Shown here one piece after another: positions 1 to 6,728 of a stretch of DNA of 27,664 nt. The stretch's first letter is position 1. Each line of letters begins with the position of its first letter. Position numbers and translations under genes: made by a program. The DNA comes from JAAZFF01 sp964405775 (GTDB taxonomy: Bacteria; Verrucomicrobiota; Kiritimatiellia; RFP12; UBA3636). Location: NCBI GenBank assembly GCA_964405775.1, contig CAYOPG010000025.1, positions 1 through 27,664 of the forward strand. The letters are read 5' to 3'. Below the pieces are notes generated by a model. The model saw only the letters and a list, made by a program, of their open reading frames with translations, was not told the DNA's origin and searched no databases.

Positions 1-12
1 TAACAGGCACAA

Positions 13-49
13 TACAAACTTCCACACTTGCAATAGTGTGGAAGTTGTA
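13..49. repeat. Palindromic repeat copy 1 (hairpin, 6-nt loop)
   Basis: The arms CTTCCACACT and AGTGTGGAAG enclose the loop TGCAAT. The stem continues outward as TACAA/TTGTA if one bulged A is allowed, giving about 15 base pairs. The core 18-45 is identical to the core of the second copy at 105-132, but the outer flanks differ. No T-run follows, so it does not look like a simple intrinsic terminator. It could be a REP-like or MITE-like palindrome, a protein-binding dyad, or an RNA hairpin. Confidence 0.75.
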
Positions 50-101
50 AATTCACTAAGTGATTGCACAACAATAGCTTAAAAAACGCAACTTGTACGA
101 A

Positions 102-135
102 GTCACTTCCACACTTGCAATAGTGTGGAAGTGAC
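102..135. repeat. Palindromic repeat copy 2 (perfect 14-bp stem)
   Basis: This is a perfect inverted repeat: GTCACTTCCACACT, loop TGCAAT, then the exact reverse complement of the first arm. The 28-base core (105-132) is identical to copy 1, which starts 87 bases upstream. The outer four base pairs (GTCA/TGAC) differ from the outer pairs of copy 1 (TACAA/TTGTA), yet both flanks pair. No third copy was noticed in the window. Confidence 0.8.
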
Positions 136-441
136 AGTTATAGAAAGTAATCATTCAATATACATAATATAAAATATAAAGAAGCTTTTGAAAGTTTGGT
201 TCCAAGTTTGATCCCACAAATATAATAATGTGAACAACCCAATAAAATTCTTCTTGGCGACAAATAACTTTGAAGATTGTTTTTAATTACAAATGGCAAA
301 ATGTTTTTACAGAGAATAGGCGATTTCATTGATTTTTCTGACTTTGGATGATACCATTTAAAGGCATCATTTTTGGTGTCTGAACCATGTTTTGTGCGGA
401 TGGTGCTAATTGCTGTTATAACCCAAACAGGAGACAAGACG

Positions 442-1674
442 ATGGAGAAAATTAAGGAATATTTATCCGATGCAGGGATTGGGCAAGAAACAGTTGCTGT
501 TCTTGCGTTTTTAGCGCTCTTTTTGTTCGCTTTACTCGTATATGTTCTAGCAAGAATGATCATAAAATACTCTTTCGCTGTCTTTAGAACAAGAGAAAGC
601 TCCCCTGATAATCTCTTGTATAAAAACTTAGAAAAAATCGCTAGACGCCTATCCCAGACGCTTCCTGCAGTAATACTGATTGCGGGCACAGGAGCTGTAG
701 GAGCACTTCCAGAGTGGTTCACAAAGCTAGTGGTGAACTTGTCATCTGCCTACGTTGTTATAATTGTCAGTTTTACAGTGTTCCAATGTCTTGACCTAGT
801 CGAAATAATGTATGCACGTCGTCCCGACGCCAGATCAAAGTCCATCAAGGGATTTGTTCAACTGATAAAAATCGTTTTCGGTATGATTGCTGCAATTCTG
901 ACTCTCGGAGCTTTGATTGGGCGCAGCCCGATACTGCTGCTATCCGGCATAGGGGCATTAGGAGCCGTAGCAATGCTTGTTTTTCAGGACACGATTCTCT
1001 CAATAGTCGCAAGCTTGCAAATTGGCGGGGACAACATGGTCAAGATTGGCGACTGGATAGAAATGCCGTCACAGAATGCCGATGGCGAAGTTATCGAAAT
1101 ATCCCTGCACACGGTAAAGGTACGCAACTGGGACAAGACCATAACGGCATTTCCTGTACGGAGTCTAATCACAGGCTCGTTCAAAAACTGGCAGGGCATG
1201 GTCGAAGCGGGTGGCAGACGCATCAATCGGCAGATTCTGTTAGACCAGCGCAGTGTGCGGTTTCTTGACGATGACGAGATCCCAAAGTTTGAAAACTTCA
1301 TTGTCTTGAACGACTATTTGCATCAAAAGCGTTCTGAGATCTCCGGATGGAACAAGGAACTGGAAGAGCGTGGAGCTAAACCGGTCAACTTGCGCAGGAT
1401 AACAAATCTTGGGACATTCAGAGCATACGTAGAAGAGTACCTTAAGCGTCTCCCTACTATCAACCACGAAATGACTACGATGGTGCGGCAGATGCAACCC
1501 GGCCCGACAGGAATTCCGCTCAATATTTATTGTTTTTCAAACGACACCAATTGGACGGTGTATGAAAAAACGCAGTCGGATATTTTTGATCATCTTCTAG
1601 CCATTTTGCCTGAATTCTATTTGCGGGTATTTCAGGAAGGTAGCGACATCGTGAACGTGAAGATCGAAAAATGA
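442..1674 (+). CDS. Mechanosensitive ion channel, YbdG/MscS-like
   Basis: An inner-membrane channel of the MscS superfamily, closest in layout to the YbdG (miniconductance, MscM-type) branch. These channels open under membrane tension and release solutes during hypo-osmotic shock. The 410-residue product has several hydrophobic N-terminal segments. It then has the glycine/alanine-rich pore-helix region around residues 165-195 (LLLSGIGALGAVAMLVFQDT) and the MscS beta domain (GDWIEMPSQNADGEVIEISL). The long C-terminal part with NWTVYEKTQSDIFDHLLAIL is typical of YbdG. The frame is open from 373. The start at 442 is chosen because CAGGAGA lies about 7 bases before it and because upstream residues add nothing family-like. 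It stands alone, and its lower GC resembles the AT-rich region before it. The family is confident; the subfamily is inferred. Confidence 0.9.
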   Translation: MEKIKEYLSDAGIGQETVAVLAFLALFLFALLVYVLARMIIKYSFAVFRTRESSPDNLLYKNLEKIARRLSQTLPAVILIAGTGAVGALPEWFTKLVVNLSSAYVVIIVSFTVFQCLDLVEIMYARRPDARSKSIKGFVQLIKIVFGMIAAILTLGALIGRSPILLLSGIGALGAVAMLVFQDTILSIVASLQIGGDNMVKIGDWIEMPSQNADGEVIEISLHTVKVRNWDKTITAFPVRSLITGSFKNWQGMVEAGGRRINRQILLDQRSVRFLDDDEIPKFENFIVLNDYLHQKRSEISGWNKELEERGAKPVNLRRITNLGTFRAYVEEYLKRLPTINHEMTTMVRQMQPGPTGIPLNIYCFSNDTNWTVYEKTQSDIFDHLLAILPEFYLRVFQEGSDIVNVKIEK

Positions 1675-1817
1675 ATAAAAAAACCTCTTTTTTAAGTCTT
1701 TACATCGCGGGCTGAATTGGAGGTTGAAGTGCTTGAAGGGCTGGAGCCGCTGACTACACCTCTGCCTCATGGAAAACAGAAAATTTTAAGTTGCAAGCGA
1801 ATCAGAGTGTTTTAGCG

Positions 1818-1846
1818 TTGAGTTTCGTTGTGATAACGCATACAAT
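1818..1846 (+). promoter_or_regulatory. Sigma70-type promoter for the beta-strand-repeat gene
   Basis: TTGAGT (1818-1823) and TACAAT (1841-1846) are separated by exactly 17 bp in the gap before the gene starting at 1963. Transcription would begin near 1853 and give a leader of about 110 nt. Confidence 0.55.
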
Positions 1847-1863
1847 ACGCAAATGTAAAATCG

Positions 1864-1919
1864 GCCGGACTTTTGCCAGTTTTGTTTAGGAGCGAGTTCA
1901 TCCAAGGTACGAGTCCGGC
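1864..1919 (+). promoter_or_regulatory. Long-range hairpin in the 5' leader
   Basis: GCCGGACT (1864-1871) pairs perfectly with AGTCCGGC (1912-1919) across a 40-nt loop, just downstream of the predicted promoter and 43 nt before the start codon. The ribosome site AAGGAG (1951-1956) lies outside the stem. The leader might fold and influence translation or stability, but it matches no riboswitch I recognise. Confidence 0.35.
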
Positions 1920-1962
1920 ATATACTGAACACGGTAAGGAAAATACGGCGAAGGAGCCTCAA

Positions 1963-2475
1963 ATGAGAATCAACTCCATGCATGTTCAAATGGCAAAGTG
2001 CGCAATGGCCTGTTTTCTGGGTGTTGGCGCAATCGCGTCGTACGGCGCGACAAAATACTGGGATGTCGATGCGGCTTCTGGATTGCAGGGCGGCAACGGC
2101 GTCTGGGATACGGGTTCGACGGCCATGTGGAGCACCTCCACGGCAGGCAGCAACCCGCTCGATGTGTGGGAGGATGGCGACAGCGCGGAGTTCCGCGCGA
2201 CAATCGGCCAGATCTCGTACACGAACACGATTCCCGGGTCGGTGAACGTCAACTCCATAAACAAGGGCAGCAACAACCGCGTGGTCATAAGTGGCGGTAC
2301 GCTGCGCATTGGCGCAGGCGGCATTATTAACGATGAAGGCGGAGAGACCAAGGCTCTTGTGATTGAGTCACAAGTGGAGCTGACTGCCGACCAAGAGTGG
2401 CGTGTAAAATGGACTTCACCCTCGATCATCCGCGTCATGGGAAATATCGTTGGGATGCTCCCGGCAGAAAACTGA
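1963..2475 (+). CDS. Autotransporter-associated beta-strand repeat protein, N-terminal fragment (frameshifted)
   Basis: The first part of a secreted surface protein whose reading frame breaks near 2454. It starts at ATG 1963, six bases after a strong AAGGAG. A signal peptide covers roughly residues 1-28 and ends near ASYGA. The mature part begins TKYWDVDAASG and contains the W-D-x-G, 'NGVWDTGSTAMW' type start typical of these repeat proteins. After VMGNIVG the frame runs off into a few unrelated residues and a TGA at 2473-2475. Adding one G to the GGG at 2452-2454 restores a continuous protein (VGDAPGRKLTLARS) of about 713 residues with the next frame. The break is either a homopolymer sequencing error or a genuine pseudogene. 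The function of this repeat class is poorly defined; it is generally expected at or outside the outer membrane. Confidence 0.8.
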   Translation: MRINSMHVQMAKCAMACFLGVGAIASYGATKYWDVDAASGLQGGNGVWDTGSTAMWSTSTAGSNPLDVWEDGDSAEFRATIGQISYTNTIPGSVNVNSINKGSNNRVVISGGTLRIGAGGIINDEGGETKALVIESQVELTADQEWRVKWTSPSIIRVMGNIVGMLPAEN

Positions 2476-4103
2476 CGCTCGCCCGCTCCGCAGGCGGTCA
2501 AGGTGGCCGTTTTGAACTTTATGGAACTGGAACGTACAGCGGCGGCACGATCCTCAACGGAACAAACGTTGAGATTTGCGTCTATAACGCAAATGCCTTT
2601 GGATCCGGCCCTGTCACGATTGACGGCTCCATGTTTATGAACAAGGCAGAGATGACTATTACCAACGCCATTGTCATCGGGCAAAACTCCCAAGCGGCAA
2701 ATCCGGGAAGCTTTGATTTTTCCGCTGGAAATCTGACTTTTTCAGGAGATATTTCTGGTTCGGGAGCGACTTTCGTCAAGAACGTCGATAATACCAAGAC
2801 CATGACGCTTTCTGGCAACAATAGTGGATTTACAGGAATTTGGAGCGCCTCGAAAGGGACGCTCCGTTTCGCCTCTCCTGATGCTGGTAGCCCCAACGGC
2901 ACCTGGATAATGGGGCACAATGGGGCTGTTCTGGACTTCGGTGGCGGCACCATACACCTTGGAGCGCTGAGTTCATCTACAGAATGGGCTAAGATCTTGC
3001 CGGCCGTGAATAGCGGCAACTACACCATTGTCGTGGGAGAGAAGAATGTGGATAGTACGTTCACCGCGCAAATCAATCAGGGAACGGGCAATTCAATCGG
3101 CCTTGAAAAACGTGGTACTGCTGTTCAGACGCTTGCCAATGCGGTAAGCAGCTACCGCGGTGGAACCACTGTTAAGGGTGGCATCCTGAGTGCCATGATC
3201 ATTGCTGATGACTGGGTAAACAGTAGCATCGGCCAGACGGGGTCGCTTGTGCTCGACGGCGGCACGCTCCAGTACATCGGCGTAGGCAACAGCAGCAACC
3301 GCAGGATCACGCTCGGCCTCGCAGGCGGCGGTCTCGACGCATCAGGAACAGGAGCAATCATCATGTCAAATGCGGGCATGACCTTGACGCCGGGCGGAGC
3401 CCGTACGCTTACGCTGTCCGGCTCCAGCACAAGCACTAACCTGCTCAAGACCATCGTCGCCAACGATGGCGCAAACCCCACATCCTTGAGGAAGACCGGC
3501 ACCGGCACTTGGCTGCTTAGTGCGGACAGCACATACACTGGTGCGACGCTTGTGGACGAGGGCGAGCTTGCCGTCGAGGGCTCCCTGAATGCGGGCAGCG
3601 CCGTAAGTGTGCAGGACGCGGGCGTCCTTGGCGGACATGGCAACGTCAACGGCACTGTCACTGCAACTGGTGGCGGCAGCGTGATGGGAGGGCGCAATGG
3701 CGGCGGGACGCTCACCGTCAAGAATCTTGACATTGGCGCAGGCGGGGCAATCAGGCTGAAGACGGCGGCGGACGGCGCATGCGGCGTGGTTAAGATACCA
3801 GCCGACGGTTCGCTGGCTCTGCAGGACTTCAACCTTTCTTTCGAGCCTTTGGACGGATATGCGCCTAGTGCGCCGGGAGTGAGATTTGGACTCGTGCGTA
3901 ACGAGACCTCCGGCCCGATAGACACATCGGCTCTGCAGCATCAGGAGGGGGCGATCGTGTACAATTCTGGCGATGGCATGGGACTCCGCGTGACTTACAC
4001 GGGCAACATCACCGACACGGGAGTGACGCTTGGTGGAACGGGCAATGACATTGTCGTGTACAGCGTGCTCGTGAATGAAGCGACGATGATCATCGTCAGG
4101 TAG
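2397..4103 (+). CDS. Autotransporter-associated beta-strand repeat protein, main fragment
   Basis: The continuation of the gene starting at 1963, in a different frame. This frame is open from 2397, but protein-like sequence begins only near 2454, so no independent start is likely. It carries repeated beta-helix motifs of the autotransporter-associated repeat type: GTGTYSGGTILNGT, NNSGFTGIWSASKGTLRF, VSSYRGGTTVKGGILSA, and KTGTGTWLLSADSTYTGATL followed by GSLNAGSAVSVQDAGVLGG. The sequence is rich in G, T, S and N. The C-terminus ends GNDIVVYSV followed by NEATMIIVR. I see neither an autotransporter beta-barrel nor a PEP-CTERM-type anchor, so secretion to the surface is inferred only from the signal peptide and repeats. 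The next gene follows after 36 bases and may be co-transcribed. Confidence 0.8.
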   Translation: MACKMDFTLDHPRHGKYRWDAPGRKLTLARSAGGQGGRFELYGTGTYSGGTILNGTNVEICVYNANAFGSGPVTIDGSMFMNKAEMTITNAIVIGQNSQAANPGSFDFSAGNLTFSGDISGSGATFVKNVDNTKTMTLSGNNSGFTGIWSASKGTLRFASPDAGSPNGTWIMGHNGAVLDFGGGTIHLGALSSSTEWAKILPAVNSGNYTIVVGEKNVDSTFTAQINQGTGNSIGLEKRGTAVQTLANAVSSYRGGTTVKGGILSAMIIADDWVNSSIGQTGSLVLDGGTLQYIGVGNSSNRRITLGLAGGGLDASGTGAIIMSNAGMTLTPGGARTLTLSGSSTSTNLLKTIVANDGANPTSLRKTGTGTWLLSADSTYTGATLVDEGELAVEGSLNAGSAVSVQDAGVLGGHGNVNGTVTATGGGSVMGGRNGGGTLTVKNLDIGAGGAIRLKTAADGACGVVKIPADGSLALQDFNLSFEPLDGYAPSAPGVRFGLVRNETSGPIDTSALQHQEGAIVYNSGDGMGLRVTYTGNITDTGVTLGGTGNDIVVYSVLVNEATMIIVR

Positions 4104-4139
4104 GCAGCGGCGTATTTAATATGTAAAGGAGTGGCAGTG

Positions 4140-4856
4140 ATGCGTAATGGTAGGATTGCGGTGGTTTTGGCGTGCCTGTCTATAGCGGCACATGTTGTTG
4201 CGGAGGAAATCTCCGTGCTTGTCTCCGACTTCGTGCGTCCCGGCTCCGCCTCCGAGTGGGGCTGGTACTGGGGAGGCGGGGGATCTGTAGAGGTGTCGGA
4301 AAGTGCGGAGCAGGCCCGAAGCGGGAAGATGTCCGCCAAGATTGCGTACCGATTTGCGAATCCGGACGGCAACTTTACGTTGCGCTGCGCAACCGCGATA
4401 CCGCCGAACCCGACGTTCCTGCGCCTGTGGATATACGGCGACGGGTCCGGCCACTCTGCATCCCTGCGCATAATCGACAAGATCGGGCCGGGCGCTCCGC
4501 CCGTGCGCACTCCCAAAGGCAGGCTGACAACATTCCACTCGGTCGACCTCGACAAGACGCGCGGCAAAAACGGCTGGGAGCCGGTCTGGCAGAAGCGGTA
4601 CTGCGCCGGCATCATGCTGCTTGACCTTGCGGAGCCGTGGAAGGTCGTCGGGCTATGTCCCGATCCGCTGTTGGCACCGGAGGCACCTTACGAGAGGAAT
4701 GGCTTCAGGAACGACGTAATCTTTCCCGGCGGCATGATTCTTGAAGATAGCGGCGAGGTGAAGATATACTATGGCGCGGCTGATACTGTGGAGTGCCTTG
4801 CCACTGCCGATGTGCATGATCTTGTCGCAATGTGCAAGCCGTTCTCGCGGGCGTAG
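4140..4856 (+). CDS. Secreted chimera: carbohydrate-binding-like domain plus C-terminal third of a GH130 enzyme
   Basis: Start at ATG 4140, eight bases after AAAGGAG; a GTG at 4131 is less likely. Residues 1-22 form a signal peptide ending VVA. Residues of about 23-115 look like a beta-sandwich sugar-binding domain (FLRLWIYGDGSGHSASLRI). From about residue 118 (KIGPGAPPVRTPKGRLTTFH) to the end, the sequence is the C-terminus of a GH130 mannoside phosphorylase: the FHSVD, RGKNGWE, LLDL, FPGGMILEDSGEVKIYYGAA and ECLATAD motifs are clear. The first two thirds of GH130, including the catalytic aspartate, are absent, so phosphorylase activity is not expected. Normal GH130 proteins are cytoplasmic and about 330 residues long. 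The in-frame junction near IIDK suggests a deletion that fused two neighbouring genes, or an assembly join. Confidence 0.8.
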   Translation: MRNGRIAVVLACLSIAAHVVAEEISVLVSDFVRPGSASEWGWYWGGGGSVEVSESAEQARSGKMSAKIAYRFANPDGNFTLRCATAIPPNPTFLRLWIYGDGSGHSASLRIIDKIGPGAPPVRTPKGRLTTFHSVDLDKTRGKNGWEPVWQKRYCAGIMLLDLAEPWKVVGLCPDPLLAPEAPYERNGFRNDVIFPGGMILEDSGEVKIYYGAADTVECLATADVHDLVAMCKPFSRA

Positions 4857-5260
4857 CCTCAGAATTTGGCGGAATTGATTACGGTCGTCGTTGATTTTGT
4901 GGCAGGGTGTGGACTCTGCCACGAGGTTGGAATCCAACAGCCATTTGTTGGCGGGCGAGCAAGCCAGAGGCATCTGAACATGCATGATGCGCATGACCGC
5001 GCACGTGTGCCATGCAAGATTTGGCGTTGACATGCATCGGCAGATATTCTAGATTCCAACACGTGGTTGCAGAAGTGTCGCACCGTAACTGTTGCGGACT
5101 CCTGTAGTACACATAAATAATACACTCCACAGCTCATCGCGCCCGCAAGGATGCGGCCCTGCTTGGAGAACCGGCCGCCGGGTCGGTAAACATCGTGCCA
5201 GCCTCCGCGTCGTTAGGCCTTAGAAGACGCGGAAGTCTGGTATTTTGTTTCTTGGTGATA
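4857..5260. other. 404-bp stretch without a recognised gene
   Basis: I find no convincing coding sequence on either strand; the translations are broken or composition-biased. Visible structures are a hairpin GTGGCAG/CTGCCAC (4899-4905 and 4916-4922, 10-nt loop) and a second one TCCGCGTC/GACGCGGA (5204-5211 and 5226-5233, 14-nt loop). A loose T-rich stretch lies a few bases past the second hairpin. A weak promoter-like pair TTGCGG (5092-5097) and TAAATA (5114-5119), 16 bp apart, could serve the transporter gene downstream. The region may be a decayed gene, given the damaged genes just upstream. Confidence 0.4.
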
Positions 5261-6616
5261 ATGAGAAGATTAAAAAAGACGGGGTCGTTCGAGGTGTACG
5301 CCCGGTACGCATTTCTGAACGTGCTGGGGATGGTGGGGCTGTCGTGCTATATACTTGCCGACACGTTTTTCGTCGCGCGAGCACTTGGCGCAAGCGGTCT
5401 TGCTTCGCTGAATCTGGCGATTCCGATCTTCAGCCTCGTCAACGGATGCGGGCTGATGTTCGGTATGGGTGGTGCAACACGCCACGCGATTCTGCACGGT
5501 CGCGAAGACCATTCGGCTATCGATGGCGTGTTCTCCGGAACGGTGATGATGACCTTCGCCGTCTCGGCAGTGTTTCTGTTGGTCGGCATGTTCCTGCCAG
5601 ATGCCATCGCACGTGTTCTTGGGGCGGATGAGGAGGTGCTCGGCATGACAAGTACGTACCTCCGCGTAATCCTGATGTTCGCTCCGATGTTCATGCTCAA
5701 CAGCCTGCTGCAGTGCTTTGTCCGTAACGACGGGGCTCCGCACCTAGCGATGGTGGCAATGGTTGCGGGCAGCATGTCGAATGTAGCCCTCGACTATGTT
5801 TTCATGTTCCCTCTCGGGATGGGGATGTTCGGCGCGGCGCTCGCCACGGGGCTTGCCCCGATATTCAGCATGCTTGTGCTTGCGCTGCATTTTGTGCGCG
5901 GAGACAACACCTTCAGGTTCTTGCCTGGGCGGTTCGCAGCGTCGCTCGTCAGGGACGTGGTGGCTCTAGGGTTCCCGTCTTTCGTCTCCGAGGTGTCATC
6001 CGGCATCGTCATAATTGTGTTCAACATGCTGATACTCGGGCTCAAGGGCAATCTTGGCGTGGCGGCATACGGTGTCGTTGCGAACTGCTCCCTAGTCGTC
6101 ATCGCGATTTTTACGGGGCTTGCCTACGGAATGCAGCCCATAGTCGCGCGATGCCACGGCGCGGCAGACGCTCATGGCGCAAGAAAAACGCTACTCTACG
6201 CGCTGGCGACGGTCGTCCTGATTTCCGCTGCGATATATGGCGCGATATTCACTTGGGCTGACTCCATATCGAGCGTCTTCAACAGCGGATGCGATGTTCA
6301 GTTGCAGAAGATTGCCGTACATGGGCTCAAGGTGTATTTCTTTGGAACCGTGTTTGCCGGTGTAAATATCGTGATGGCGGCGTACTTTACTTCAACGGAG
6401 ATGGTGCGTCCTGCCCATTTGGTTTCGGTGTTGCGTGGGGTGGTGCTGATCGTGCCGCTGGCCGTTGTGATGTCTCTTGCGTGGGGTATGTCCGGCGTGT
6501 GGGCTGCGTTTCCGGCGGCTGAGATTGCAGTATGCGTTGTTGGATGGTGCGCTTACATCCGTAGCAGCTGGGGTGGATGCCGGCGGAGCCACAACGGCAA
6601 TGAGAGCAAAGCATGA
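5261..6616 (+). CDS. MATE family multidrug/sodium antiporter
   Basis: An inner-membrane efflux transporter of the MATE (MatE) family, which exports drugs or metabolites in exchange for Na+ or H+. The 451-residue length fits the family, and the protein is a succession of about twelve hydrophobic helices. Family hallmarks include YAFLNVLGMVGLSCYILADT at the N-terminus, ASLNLAIPIFSLVNGCGLMF in helix 2, and the pseudo-repeat GVAAYGVVANCSLVVIAIFT beginning the second half, followed by GMQPIVARCHGA. The start at ATG 5261 (MRRLKKTGSFEV) places a short basic tail before helix 1. The frame is open upstream to 5195, but those residues are not family-like, and the ribosome site is weak. The substrate cannot be told from sequence. 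It lies alone between a non-coding stretch and the alaS promoter. Confidence 0.9.
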   Translation: MRRLKKTGSFEVYARYAFLNVLGMVGLSCYILADTFFVARALGASGLASLNLAIPIFSLVNGCGLMFGMGGATRHAILHGREDHSAIDGVFSGTVMMTFAVSAVFLLVGMFLPDAIARVLGADEEVLGMTSTYLRVILMFAPMFMLNSLLQCFVRNDGAPHLAMVAMVAGSMSNVALDYVFMFPLGMGMFGAALATGLAPIFSMLVLALHFVRGDNTFRFLPGRFAASLVRDVVALGFPSFVSEVSSGIVIIVFNMLILGLKGNLGVAAYGVVANCSLVVIAIFTGLAYGMQPIVARCHGAADAHGARKTLLYALATVVLISAAIYGAIFTWADSISSVFNSGCDVQLQKIAVHGLKVYFFGTVFAGVNIVMAAYFTSTEMVRPAHLVSVLRGVVLIVPLAVVMSLAWGMSGVWAAFPAAEIAVCVVGWCAYIRSSWGGCRRSHNGNESKA

Positions 6617-6660
6617 CATGCAACGCGAAATCACGGAAATCGCGGCGAAAAAATGTTTTC

Positions 6661-6689
6661 TTGATAGAAAGGGCGTTTGGCGATACAAT
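6661..6689 (+). promoter_or_regulatory. Sigma70-type promoter for alaS
   Basis: TTGATA (6661-6666) and TACAAT (6684-6689) are separated by exactly 17 bp, 40 bases before the alaS start. Ten of the twelve consensus bases match. It follows the MATE stop by 44 bases, so alaS probably has its own start of transcription. Confidence 0.65.
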
Positions 6690-6728
6690 TTAACGTCTCA
6701 ATTTTTAATTTTTTTCGGAAAAGACACG

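Larger units (their letters stand above)
1..441. other. AT-rich non-coding region upstream of the channel gene
   Basis: No convincing gene is visible here. The open frames are short and their translations do not resemble proteins. The base composition is clearly more AT-rich than the LPS and sugar genes downstream. The first 135 bases hold two large related palindromes, listed separately. Between them lies a weaker imperfect hairpin (44-72): outer arms GTTGT/ACAAC, inner arms TCACT/AGTGA. The rest (136-441) is featureless apart from the ribosome binding site of the next gene. A poor sigma70-like pair (TTGTGC at 392-397 and TATAAC at 417-422, 19 bp apart) is too weak to call. Confidence 0.6.

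Noticed and set aside
13..135. CRISPR array from the two 28-bp repeats
   Set aside because: Only two copies, a 59-bp interval that is itself partly palindromic, differing flanks that pair, and no cas genes in the window.
1672..1696. Intrinsic terminator after the channel gene (A-run and T-run around CCTC)
   Set aside because: The stem would be made only of A-T pairs with a four-base loop; too weak to call.
1696..1815. Short open frame of 39 codons between the channel and surface-protein genes, with a Glu/Leu-rich translation
   Set aside because: No ribosome site, no ATG start and no recognisable family; possibly a gene remnant but not supportable.
2440..2460. Programmed -1 ribosomal frameshift in the surface-protein gene
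   Set aside because: No X-XXY-YYZ slippery heptamer at the shift point and no obvious downstream stem; a missing G explains it more simply.
3152..3925. 257-residue minus-strand open frame rich in P, S and A
   Set aside because: An antisense shadow of the glycine/threonine-rich repeats; composition reflects the complementary codons.
6477..6728. N-terminal extension of alaS overlapping the MATE gene
   Set aside because: The extra residues are unlike any AlaRS, overlap a real gene, and a strong promoter lies inside them at 6661-6689.
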